Shown piece after piece: positions 35,374 through 46,494 of a stretch of 64,000 nucleotides of DNA. The translations under genes were made by a program, and so were the position numbers. Each line of letters opens with the position of its first letter. The first letter of the stretch is position 1. Under the pieces are notes generated by a model, which saw only the letters and a program-made list of their open reading frames with translations, did no database searches and was not told the origin of the DNA. Origin of the DNA: Suillus spraguei (Eukaryota > Basidiomycota > Agaricomycetes > Boletales > Suillaceae); the NCBI GenBank assembly GCA_016800925.1, contig JABCPU010000050.1, positions 124,001 to 188,000 on the forward strand. Direction: 5' to 3'.

Positions 35374-38300
35374 GTGTTTGGCGTGCTCTCCAGTTATCGC
35401 GTTATGGTAATATGTTTTGTTGTGCACACTACTACTTTTTTGCATCAGCATTGATTGTGATAGGCGTGCTATGTATCAATTTATTTCCAACATTTCGCAG
35501 CCTCCATACTAATCTCAACCCCTATGTCGCGTCAAACCTCATCCGTGCGTCGCTTCAATATTCGGTGAAACGTGGGTATATGTTTTCAATCTACTATTTA
35601 CTAGTGCTGTGTTCATTCGACAGTCTGACAGATGCCTTTCCGCCACGTTATGTCATCGAGTCCAATGACGAGGATCAAGGCTCAATACAACCCACTAACA
35701 ACCCAACGAGCTGATCAGGTTCCGATTGTAATTATCGAAATCAAGAGTAAATTCACTACGGCTGTCTCCTTGTCATCGCACCAGTCTCTACAGGAGACTT
35801 TTGGGCTTCTGGTTAGGGGAACAGTAGGGCGCAATATTCGTCAATAATATCATTCAGGTTAGTGCATATTCTAGATTCTTCAATAAGCGGACACAAATCA
35901 AGTTTTTTTAAGGTGGGATTGCTTTTTAAGTTCTCATCAACCCGCTTTATCGTACTGGTGTCCGAGGCTACTCCGTTGTGGTCTATGAACAAGTGTGCAA
36001 ATGATATATCCTGGATCGCCTCCAACCATCCGTGTGAGTGCGCTGTCTGCGGCTGTGTGAAGTTGAATACGGAAAATTTTCCACTGCGACTCAGTCTAAT
36101 GGATGAAGGGAGATTGTTTTGGTCACCGCCCATTTACGGAGAGTTAGTACCAAATGAGGACGTTCCAACTTTGGCTGTAGTACGGTCAAGAGGGTTAGAA
36201 TCCTTAGCGGTCTTCCCTGCCTGCTCGAATCTCTCGGCATGATGTCCAACTGTCACCAGGCTCAAACATTCATCCACATTTAACCACGAGAAACAGGAAC
36301 ATGAAGGTACCACTCTCAACCTCGCTACATGTCATTGTCACGAAAGTACAAGTCAAAGGGATGCGACCATCACAGTTGATTGAACCTGGGTCCTGGACCC
36401 ACCGCGGCAATCGCAACTGGCGACAAACCTAAATTGAACGCCGGTGATGCCGATGTCACTCTATGTCATTATGCCTGCTGCCACCTGTCGGTAGCTGTCA
36501 GTCCGGGTCACACCTTCGTTGCAATCTCCACGCTTGACATTCAAATTCCTGTACCTTCTTTGACTGACAAGGGTAAAATATTTGCGGTTACTCAACTGAA
36601 TGACGCCCTTAAAAGAACACTGTCCCTGATTACTCTATCAACAGACAGCATACCTCCGGGACGTAAGTTCACATCTTCAGCCTCCCATTCGCCCTGCGAT
36701 TTCTGATTCATGGATGCAACATTTTTGCCGATCTGAACGAGACCCACATGAACCCCAAAACGCATTCGATATTTCGACCTTTGAGAATGTGGAAGCCAAC
36801 GGCTGATATTTGCGTTTCGACTTGCGAATTATTTTCGTGCACAACCCTATTCCCGAGCGCACAGGTGACGAACGCTGCAGTACATCCCAAAGCGTCAGAT
36901 GCACATTGCGGGTGGGCCTTTGAGGAAATGGGCAATGCAATGATGATGAGGTATTTGTGTTCACCGGAATGACATCTCTTGGCTGATGATTGAGGGGGTC
37001 TTTTCCAAGCCAGTCGTATCTCTTGAGTTATTTTCCAACCAAGAAGCTATCTTTGAATCCGCGAGCGAAGGTCATTGTGGTGCGTTTAGCTCTGAGTAAC
37101 GATTGGTCGCGCGTGGTGGAGTCAGGAGCGCAGACAGCCAAATTGTGACATCATTACGGGTTGACCATCACCAGATCGGGGAATGCAGCAACAGAGTCCC
37201 GGGGTGCTAACTAGCTCCTGCGCAAGGGTTCCTTCGGTTGATGAGGTATCTCCCAAGGAATCAGGTCTCATCCTACACTACGAGTCGCTTTTTGATAGAC
37301 TACCTGTTGACGATTCTTTCTCATTCAAGTCAACGTTCGACAAGATACCTCTGTTTTTGGTCACTTCACCGATGCTCATGTCAAGAGTCTCGCACCACAT
37401 ACTCTTATGTATACAGAAATCCCAGCCCACTCGCGGTGCAACCATTCTCTCCACCTTGCCATTCAGTGAAGTGAATTTGGACGTCAGTGATTCTGTTTTT
37501 TCTGCTCCCTACGCGTTCCTTGTGGACACTAACTCTGACATGTCCTGTACTGGCTTTATTCTGGCATGGAAATGTTGAAATCAATTATTGTTACTCTTGC
37601 GAAAATATTGTATCCAGCAGCAGAACGCAGATATGAAGACATCGGAGGCAAATTCTAACAATGTCATTGTCGTTCACGATGCTATGTTCTGTTGCAGCTG
37701 GAGAACGGCGCTGTATCAAGTGTCTACAACATGGCGGGAGACAACAAGGAGAGGACAGTCTACGACGTAGGTAGTCGGGACTATCCGAACAGCGAACGAT
37801 GACGAAGGGTGGAATACCAAACTAGTATGTTCGAAGCTGACGTGGTCCTTGTCAGTCAAGATGATGCTCGAGGTGATGACATACCAAGTCTTGTCAAAGA
37901 TCAGCAGCTGAGATGCACAGTTTTGAGTCCACGTTCATCACGCATGTCCCATTGATACCGTGGCTGCCCCCTGGCAGAACCAAAGATGAGGATTGTGGGG
38001 TGGCTTTGTATTGGCGCCGCACTAAACATGACTGATTGAGATGGTGATTAGTCTTTAGAACCGAGAGGAAAGTCGACTAATCAAACATGAGAGTGCACTT
38101 GCAAAGGGTAAGACCGAATAACGATCTGTGGAGATGATGTCGAGAGACATGTGGGTTTTTGACTACGAAGGCTTCGCCTTCGTAGTCGGTGGGGAAGGTC
38201 TGGCGACCGCGGCCGTAGGCGCGATCTGTTTTGCTCGTCACGTGCAGATTGAATGGGAGAGAATATGGCAGGTGAAAGATACGCTCGCTGCTTGTAGTTC

Positions 38301-38484
38301 ATTCTCACTACCAGTTTGCGACGCGCTAACCGGGAACTTGAACACTACTAGGATCTATATTCACCGTTTTCAGATGTCTTCAGAATTATGTCCGTACCTA
38401 AAAGTTGTACAGTGGTGTCGGATTTATAGATCCCATATACAATTTGTGTCGGACTTGAAACTGTCATAGAAAGCAAACGAGTCC
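35374..38484. other. 3.1 kb without a supported gene; coding-like fragments
   Basis: Open frames on both strands: 35813-36133 minus; 36380-36706, 37183-37578 and about 37800-37950 plus. The plus-strand pieces have varied, protein-like composition (for example VAISTLDIQIPVPSLTDKGK and SVDEVSPKESGLILHYESL, later SQDDARGDDIPSLVKDQ) and lie in one direction. They may be exons of one unrecognised or decayed gene. I could not find phase-consistent joins across all of them. No domain recognised. Confidence 0.3.
38161..38187. repeat. perfect 12-bp stem hairpin
   Basis: GACTACGAAGGC and GCCTTCGTAGTC are exact reverse complements around the three bases TTC. It lies about 300 bp beyond the 3' end of the DUF7704-like gene. 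Confidence 0.75.
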
Positions 38485-39278
38485 TCATTCCACCTTGGCT
38501 CGTTTCCCGTAGTAATATGTAGTACGACCGACTCCCGCGAACCAGGCAAGTCTTACAAAATGGTTTGTGAGAACTGCTCGGTGGTACATTTGCTCTTGAC
38601 ATACCTTATGCTCAAGAGGAATATTACAAAGGTTATATTGCCATGAGTCATAATATTCCACTTGCCATAGGAGTACTTGAGCTCGTCGGGAAGGCCCATA
38701 AACGAAACAGCAATACTGAAAAAATGTTTGCATAGGGTAAACACTTGCGGGTACTAAGACTTACTGTGTTGCCTACGATGCAGTTCGTTAGACGAGTGGA
38801 TAAGTACGAGAAATGGAGAGAACCCACGTCTGCCAAGGCAAGCGCAGTGAAACCTGCCCCAAGTATACGTTCCTGAGCCTCCGGATTGTCTGGAAGAGCA
38901 TCTCGGATAGCTCTAAAGACCAGAGATGAGATTAAACCCAGGAGAAAGTAGCCTAAAGATCCTTCAGTTAAGCAAACTTGAAATAGACAAAGTAGACATG
39001 GAAGACGCACAGTTTCCCAGCTGCCAAATAGCCATCGTGGTCCTAGCATCTAGCGGACTGGAAACAGCAGTTACAGTTGGTATTAGCTCATGGTGGAACC
39101 AGGAGGCACCAGGAAAGAACCATGCCAAGATGGCGGGTGATACGGTCGACGCTGTCAAAGTAATAACCGTGATTCCATCGTTTGAGCATGAGGGGCAGTA
39201 GGAGGAATACTTACCTGGTTCGATGTACAAGAAGAGGGTCCGGTAAAAACCTGGCAAGGCTGGAAAGTTGCGAACCAT
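38485..39278 (-). CDS. DUF7704-like four-helix membrane protein
   Basis: Small fungal integral membrane protein family with no known function. From ATG at 39278: MVRNFPALPGFYRTLFLYIE, then after an intron a hydrophobic segment with AILAWFFPGASWFHHELIP, then TTMAIWQLGN, an intron, YFLLGLISSLVFRAIRDALP, DNPEAQERILGAGFTALALA, an intron, then GKWNIMTHGNITFVIFLLSI and finally LAWFAGVGRTTYYYGKRAK. These follow the order I recall for the family: an N-terminal P-x-x-Y-R-x-x-F-L-Y-I-E block, a central F-R-A-I-R-D, and a C-terminal W-N-x-x-T-H-G-N-I. Roughly 170-180 aa. Transport or lipid roles have not been shown. It is divergent from the CofD-like gene with a 416 bp gap. Confidence 0.8.
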
Positions 39279-39694
39279 ATCGTTTAAATGATATCAACGG
39301 GATAGAAGTTTAACACAGAGCAAGGGCGTGGGTACCGTAGCAATGCGCCGGGTACTCGTGCCCCATTCTTAAGTTCAAGGACATTTTTAATGTTTACTCT
39401 TTCTACTATCCTTTAGCTTCGGCCTTGAAGCTGAACAGAGTCCATGATGCATGTTAATATTGACTAGTGTAGTTGCTTCAGGCCGATACTAGTACCACGT
39501 GCGGTGACTCGGAAATTACAGTCACGGTAATGATTAATGACGGTCCGCAGTTAATTTGAGCGGCTACATCTTTTACTTAGGTTTAGTGCCTCAGGCCTCA
39601 GGGTTGGTTCCTTGAACTTGATATTCGTTATCGTATACCTTCGGGTATTCTGTTCTTCGCTGTGTCGTTCCGATCAGCCTGAACTCTGAGCTGC

Positions 39695-41669
39695 ATGGAC
39701 AGCTCGAACTCGTCCGTGTTCGACCTCCCATCGCAGCCAGATAGCGCAAGGACAATACACGAAACACGGGGCAGACACGATCCAACACCTGTAACCGATG
39801 ACCATGACCATTTTCAGAATCATGTGTCAGACTCAAGTTCTCCCTCAAAACTGTCTTTCTTGGTGATATCCGGCGGTTCGGGCGGGAACTCCATATGTGC
39901 TGCATTCGAAAACGCATGTTACGTTCTTCCGGTCTCGGATGATGGTGGATCGTCTAGTGAGATAATTAGGGTGCTCGGCGGACCATCTATTGGTGAATGG
40001 CATTCGAAGTCGCGCTCAGCTTGAGTTGTGCTCACGCAGAAATCAAGGTGACATTCGCTCAAGGCTTGTCAGATTGATTCCTCCGGCTCCTTGCGGTTCG
40101 CCTCTCGATGCCGTGCGCACCCTTTTGTCTTACAGATTACCCTTGAACGTTTCCGAGAATGAAGCACGTGCTGAATGGCGGAGCATCATCGAAGGTCAAA
40201 GTCCTCTGTGGTCGGGCATCCCGAACGACCGGAAGGAAGTCATCCGAGGTAATGCTGATAATGGACGCCAACTTTGACATATTGACGGCTTCAATTAGGT
40301 TTCCTGGTATACTTTGATAACGAAGTCCTCAAGAGAGCACACAAACACTTCTCCTTCTTGAATGGAAGGTTGGTTGTAGTTGTTCCTAGTCGGACTATTG
40401 GTACTGACGACCTATGCTCCGCAGTATAGGTAACTACTTCCTTGCAGGTGCGCAGGGCTTCTTTCGGTCCTTGCCATCCGCAATATTTCTATTCTCCACG
40501 ATAACGAATAGCCAGGTAGGTTGTCATAAAACGGATGAATGAACGAGAAGCACATCCCTGAATACGATTTTAAGGCGAACATTTTGCCAGTCATCGTGAC
40601 TAATCATATCACTACCATTGCAGCGGAACTGGTCCGTGCTACTATTTGGATCAGGGATCTATTCCATTTGACATGACTTGTAGGAGAATGGCACGAAGCT
40701 GCTGGGTCAATGTGAAATATCGCATCCAGTGGCTCCTGCAATTTCATCTGACTCAGAGCTGCTATCATTGGATCCGCTATCTCCCACAGATGGACTAGGC
40801 GAGATCATACCGCAGAATCGGTTTAACATTATGTACAGCCAACAAGCTAAAGAAGGCGGATATGAGCCACTCCATTCTCGAATATGCAGTGAGTGACCTT
40901 GTTCAGGGTCTGATTCGCGGTACCTATCCTATATCAGGACTCTACTATATTAATGGGTATGGCCATGAAGTATACCCGAAACCAAACCCTCAATTTATCA
41001 AAAACTTATCAAGTTCGGAGGTGTTGGTGTACTCATGTGGATCTTTATGGACGAGGCGAGTGCGCGATCCAGGGACTCGAAACATCTTCCTGATGAAGAA
41101 TCCTCAGTATTATTCCCTGCCTGGCTCTCCGCGGCGTAGCATCTGCGATCGCGGGATCTCGGCTCCTACGTGTCAAGGCGCTTCTTTGTAGGTCCTGCGG
41201 CACTGTCCGGTGACCTAGACTCAGTGCATTCATCTCCAACAGTAAACGGCAGTAATGATAGAGAAACGGATGGATACACCGCCGTCGACTATATCAGGTG
41301 ATTCCATATTTTACCCTGGGATCTTGATCTCAAACAGCGCAGAGCTATCACCTCGGTGTTGAATTCGCAATACCCGCCAAACGACCTAGGCAACGCTCCA
41401 CTCTATCCGATCTCAGCGTTCATCACCCATCTAGTATATCTCGAGGGAACAAAGGTAGCAGTAGATGTCGAAGCCATAACTGTAAGCCACTGCCTCATGT
41501 TTCCACCCCTGGCCACCATCAGGCTTATCATTTCCTGTTCCTGCAGACACTTGGTATCAAGTGTATTTTGGTCGGCGAAAGATCCGAACACGTACCTAAT
41601 TTTGGAATACCGCAATATGATGCTGTTGTGGTTCAGCGAGCCATTGAAGAAATTTTATCAGGACAATAG
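39695..41669 (+). CDS. CofD/YvcK-like (UPF0052) protein
   Basis: Rossmann-type protein of the CofD/YvcK superfamily. In archaea CofD makes the F420 precursor; in bacteria YvcK acts in carbon metabolism and cell shape. The role in fungi is unknown. After a Ser/Asp-rich N-terminus come FLVISGGSGGNSICAAF and YVLPVSDDGGSSSEIIRVLG, then GDIRSRLVRLIP, the two nucleotide-binding loops and a conserved Arg. Further conserved blocks are IGNYFLAGAQGFF, VIVTNHITTIAAEL, YYINGYGHEVYPKPNPQFI, VLVYSCGSLWTSI, SAIAGSRLLRVKALL, GYTAVDYI and HLVYLEGTKVAVDVEAI. The end GIPQYDAVVVQRAIEEIL finishes at the TAG at 41667. About ten introns. Frame appears intact. One donor near 41054 is uncertain. Fungi lack F420, so the substrate is probably different (inference). 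Confidence 0.85.
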
Positions 41670-41882
41670 TTACTCAGACAATGATATATAGAGCTGCTAG
41701 TGTACGTACATGACGCTGGGAGACCTCCGACTTTGTGATCACGAGCTCGAATTGTGTAGGGCACGTGAACGAAATATAATATGTCTGATGTATATGTTAT
41801 TATTACTTTGCTATTACCTCACCCAATCAACCTCTAACTATTTTGTGCTTTCCCCACAGCGACCATCGTCTCAAAATCCCAC

Positions 41883-42888
41883 ATGTCTCCCGCGAGTCTC
41901 ACAGCTAGCAGTGCGCTCAAAGCGGATATTACAGAAATACAAAATGGCGATAGGACTCAGAGTGATCATACTCAGGGGAACCTGGGCCGCAAAAGCAAAA
42001 TGCAAGGTATGTGGATATGAAACTTCTGTCTTCGTTTGACCTCACGCGATACCTTCTCCCTTTTGGTAATTTATTTTTCAGATGAATCGGTTATCACCTC
42101 CAATCAGCAGCACAGACAGGACAAAAGTAGAGAACCCAGGGAAGGGCCGCGTCACAGCATTACATTTGATTCCGAAGACGAGGAATACTACGAGGACACG
42201 ATTGATTTCATACGTCGTTCTAAACAAAGACGTTCAACATCTGATAATGGACCTCGACCCTGTGTAAGCCTGCACGCTGTCACATGGAATCTTGCGGTGC
42301 TCAGTTAGTCTCAATGCAACGTAGCTAACCGCGTCCGGAGATGATGACCTTCATGCCTCTAACGATCGATCTAGCCCACGGGTCCACTTCCGTTCTCGTG
42401 TGCGGATAACTGCTGGCATGCGGCGCAGACGGCTTTCTGACGGACTGCCGTCTGGTGCTTCGTCGATATCAGGCTCACCTTGTTCATCCATTTCTGCACC
42501 ACTGCGCTCTGCGAATGCTGCAAGTTCAAAAGGGTGGGGCCCACTAGGCCAGCGAGTAAGTATCCTCGCATCACAAAACTATGCTTCGGAGCCGTCATCG
42601 CCTACTGGCCGGCGGAAAACACGATACAGAAATAACCCGCCAGAATCATATCACGATCCGATGAATGAATACACACCACTCTTACGGCCCCCTTGTAGGT
42701 ATTCATACGCAAGGGGATATAATGAAGATAATATAGTGGACGAGGACGTGGAGAGGCAGCGAGAATGTGTGATAGATGAAACTTTCGGCAAGTGGCCTGG
42801 GAGACTACTAAACCGCCATGTGAGGAGCCAAGTCACCTACACAGCTTGGATTGCTCACGTTCTTTCAGTGGTGGTGGTGGCAGGTTGA
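41883..42888 (+). CDS. uncharacterised Ser/Arg-rich protein
   Basis: Not recognised. Three exons from ATG at 41883: MSPASLTASSALKADITEIQ and a Gln/Lys-rich stretch to about 42007, then from 42082 DESVITSNQQHRQDKSREPR with the acidic run FDSEDEEYYEDTIDFIRRSK, then from about 42324 a Ser/Arg-rich segment (RRRRLSDGLPSGASSISGSP). The first join is in phase (Gln-Asp). The C-terminus has NEYTPLLRPPCRYSY, WPGRLLNRHVRSQV and a hydrophobic tail AWIAHVLSVVVVAG before the TGA at 42886. It may be longer if that tail begins a membrane segment continued in a further exon. It may be a soluble or tail-anchored regulator. No enzymatic motif. Downstream neighbour is chorismate synthase, convergent. Confidence 0.55.
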
Positions 42889-43138
42889 ATCACTTGTTTG
42901 CTGCTCTTGCATGGACTGCTCTGACGTTGATGAATAACATGAAAACACCGCGCGGAATATCGTAATCTCAAATGTGTCAATAGGCATCTAGGAGATATCG
43001 TACAGGCGCGGTGATGTGGTTAGTGGCCCTTGTTTTCGTGCTATCTTGTTCAGACTACCTTTGTATACTAGCATCATGTTATACCCAATACATTCTTGTT
43101 GAACGTCTATATATTCTATCAAGATCGTCATTCTATCA

Positions 43139-44621
43139 TCAATGTGAGGGCATCACCATGGTGGGTGGGAGCGTTGTGATAGGAGGAAGCAGCCCAGCGG
43201 CGGTCTTGCGTGAGTTCTGAATGAGCAGCTGGTCCATTACGACGATGGCTGCCATAGCCTCAACGATGGGAACAGCACGAGGGACAACACAAGGGTCGTG
43301 ACGCCCGCGAGCAGCGAGTGTTCCTGGTGCACCATTGTACTGCGCGGTGTGTTGGGCTTGCGATATGGTTGCAGGCGACTTAAATCCGATCCTGCGGCAA
43401 GAAAAAGTGAGCGAAGCATGGCTTAAGATGGGGAATTCTGTACCTAAAGTAGATGTCTTCGCCATTGGTGATGCCTCCTTGGATACCACCACTCCAGTTA
43501 GTGGCAGTGCCAAGTTTACCGTCTTTTAGGATGAAGGCGTCATTGTGCTTGCTTCCAGGAACCTCTGTTCCTCTGAAGCCTGAGCCGACTTCGAAAGCTT
43601 TAGTGGCAGGAATTGACATCATAGCGTGCGCAAGTTTTGCTTCGAACTTGTCGAAAACTGGCTCTCCAAGACCTGAAGGGACATTACGAATGACACACGT
43701 CACTGTCCCACCAATAGAGTCCATAGAATCTTTAGCGCGGATGATGCGCTATTGATGATGAACAGTTAGTCACTAATTACGAGGTATCATGGGGAGATAA
43801 TGCTCACCTTCGTCATCCGTTCTGCAGTTTCTGGATGAGGGCAGCGTGTAGGATGCTTGTCGACCTCCTCCCGGGTAATTGTGGCCAGTAACTGTCTGAA
43901 TTCAGGTGATAACGCGTCTGCTACATCATCGTTGTCCGCATCCGCATCCACCGGTGCTACATTGGACGGCAAGTGAATCTTGCCAACTGAACTGACAAAC
44001 GCAACGATTTCAATGCCAAACACCTGTTTGAGGTATTTTTCGGCAATCGCACCCGCTGCAACACGGCCTGTGCAAAGAAGTTTCGAATTAGACTCTGATG
44101 AACGTCACAAACAAGATAATGTTACCAATAGTTTCTCGTGCACTGCTACGTCCGCCTCCACTGCTAGCCTTCACACCATACTTTTCGAGGTAGGTGTAAT
44201 CAGCGTGACTCGGGCGAGGGTACAGATCCGTCTCAGAATAATCCTTTGGACGTTGATCCTCGTTCTTTACGAGGAGGCCTATAGGCGTTCCAAGGGTGAC
44301 ACCTTGCTCGATGCCAGATTGCACATGCACGAGGTCCTTCTCGTCTCTCTATCGCACACTTTGGGATGAGAATAATATACACAAAAAGAATAGATCCTTA
44401 CAGGTGTGGTAAGATTGCTCTGTCCTGGTCTTCTGCGACTCAGCTGTACCTGAATATCTTGTGGAGATAATTCGAGTCCCTGCAGTACATCATAAGGTTT
44501 TATTTATATTGCGGGTAGAAATGACTCATACAGGAGGACATCCATCGATGATCGCGCCTACGGAGGCGCAATGGCTCTCACCGTAGGTAGTGACGCGGAA
44601 AAGGGATCCAAAGGTGGACAT
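43139..44621 (-). CDS. ARO2: chorismate synthase
   Basis: Seventh step of the shikimate pathway: converts EPSP to chorismate, precursor of aromatic amino acids. Fungal enzymes also reduce their own FMN. From ATG at 44621: [20 protein letters not shown] with signature G-E-S-H, then [33 protein letters not shown], the second signature [81 protein letters not shown] and the third signature [18 protein letters not shown]. The end is [13 protein letters not shown]. Introns of about 50 nt separate seven exons; frame intact. Neighbours are not shikimate genes. It is divergent from the 44970 gene. Confidence 0.96.
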
Positions 44622-44969
44622 TATTGGTTGAAGACAAGAAGCAAAGTGATAACGCTAAGCTTGGGCTAAGTTCACGGACTCGGAATCGTATGAGATTTCT
44701 ATTTTCTATTTATCTGTTACAGTATGGCAGTACTTAACCGAACTTGTCGCGATTAACGATGCCTTAGGTTAACAAGCATTTCTAAGCCGTGCAACGGCCC
44801 ACCCGACTTGCCGGGGCTAGTACTGCAGAGCCTTGGTCTAGCTGAGGTTGTTAAGAGGTTGTTAGTGAAACAGCTTAAGAACTAGCCGAAGAGATATGAT
44901 AAGCGCCGTGGGAACTTATCGATGTGAAACCGACCCGTTCAGTTCGCAGTTACCGCTTCAATCGCAATT
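44622..44969. promoter_or_regulatory. divergent promoter region
   Basis: 348 bp between the chorismate synthase start and the next plus-strand start. It should contain both promoters. No single TATA or known factor site stands out. Confidence 0.4.
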
Positions 44970-45794
44970 ATGTCTGCAGTAGGGACCTTATCAGCCAACA
45001 CCGGTTCGACGTCAGGCTCACGATCGCGTCCTCAGGCTCGCAAGAAACCAAATGACGATGCAGCCTACTTTGGAGTCGCAGGGACAAAGAGACAGGCAGC
45101 GGATAGGGCAGAGGGAGAGCCACGCGTCAAAAGAAAGAGAGTAGAAAACGGCACAGCAGTCAACAGAAGGGCAGATAAGTCTGCAGATAATGACTTGAAG
45201 GGCGCAGTGAGAGTGATCCTGTGATACCTGCCACCATTACATTGATATGTTATTCGTTAGATTGACTTCAGAAACATGCCAACCGCAGGGCTTTATCGTT
45301 ACCTCTCTCATTTCAATCTCATTCCACCCGTGTACCCATCACCCTTGACCGCAGCAGATCCACCTTCTCCCGATTCTCTCCTTGACCCTGTAAGACAGAA
45401 TCCTCGAGGCCTTAGTCCATTCACGATTCCCACTTCTGGGAACAGGCCAAGGAGAGATACCAAAGATCCGAGCCGTCGACGAAGCTCTCGATTACTCGAG
45501 GAAAGCGAGAGTCGCACGCCCATCTTGGCGGACATTGCTGAGATCCAAGCAATCCTTGCTGCCATCGCAGAGAGACATTTCCAGGACCACGCAGTCAGTG
45601 AAATAGACACGCTCGCGTCATTCATGGTAAAAACTTCTACCAAATATGAGTAGAACGCGTCTACCGTGTAACTGGTCATTTTACTGTGTTAATATACCCC
45701 TCAGCACAATGCCTCTTACGAACGCTACACTGCCTATCGGGCTCTGGTACCGATGACTCGTTATACGTGGCTGTCAAAAATTTTGCGTGTATGA
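44970..45794 (+). CDS. uncharacterised basic, probably nuclear protein
   Basis: I do not recognise the family. Exon 1 (44970 to about 45177) encodes MSAVGTLSANTGSTSGSRSR and a KR-rich patch EPRVKRKRVENG that looks like a nuclear localisation signal. Exon 2 (from about 45270) carries the most conserved-looking part, GLYRYLSHFNLIPPVYPSPL then TAADPPSPDSLL, a Ser/Arg-rich linker and a helical ILADIAEIQAILAAIAERHF. Exon 3 (from 45706) reads HNASYERYTAYRALVPMTRY and stops at 45792. The first intron is uncertain: the phase-consistent choice needs a GTCTGC donor near 45178, while a better GTGAGA donor at 45210 breaks the frame. So either splicing is unusual or a base is missing. A chromatin-complex subunit is a guess. 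It is divergent from chorismate synthase. Confidence 0.5.
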
Positions 45795-46494
45795 TACGTG
45801 TCTAGTCTCGTTGACCCGCAAATGCCCGTCGGGGGCCCGATCACAAAGTCACACAGTTGCTTTGGACAAGGCCCGTTCTTCGTGTGTAGTAAATTTTCTG
45901 TGCGTTTCAAATTCCGATCTCTTTTGCGGGTTTCGTAGACTCCCTCGAGGTCCTTTGACTGCTTGACGTTTTCATTAATTTCTTGATCTAATCGTGTTAT
46001 CAATCACCGGTTGTAGGTTGCTGACTAAGCAGTTGCTAAACAACATCACCGTTGTTGCGATGTCAACATCCCCAATTTGGTAATGAGTCTACTTCTCCAC
46101 ACTAGCGCTGTTTCACGACGATCCTTTTGCCTTCCTTTGGAGCAAAGTGTTTTCTTCAAGACTTGCTGGGGTTTGACATTTTCGAATGGCTGTCGCAACG
46201 CTTTGTCTTTGTGGCCAAATGCCCCTTGCTGCAGTTTCCGTGGTGACCTCCAAAGCTAGGAGCACGCTGTCTGCAGCCTGGAATTTTATACCGTATAAAT
46301 GTCAGACCATTCTCCTTATTGTCAGTTTTCCTTTCATTGCCTTCCCTTTGGCAGCCGTGCTGCTTTATTGTGAGTATCACCCTTTGGTTTTCATTCGTTT
46401 AGGAAGACGATTAACATGAGAGCAGATTTATAGGACCCTTCCCCTGGTCATTCTTCTTCGGCTTCTGCGAAGCCTGTTGAACTTTTTCTTCGAA
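45795..46494. other. intergenic region with probable TATA element
   Basis: No gene seen. TATAAAT at 46294-46300 lies about 195 bp upstream of the secreted-protein start and could be its TATA box. A GTGAGTATC...CAG pair near 46370-46425 could be a 5'-UTR intron. Both are inferences from spacing. Confidence 0.4.

Noticed and set aside
10219..44621. A secondary-metabolite cluster around thiolase and chorismate synthase
   Set aside because: No core synthase (PKS, NRPS, terpene), tailoring oxidase set or cluster regulator is present; both are primary metabolism genes.
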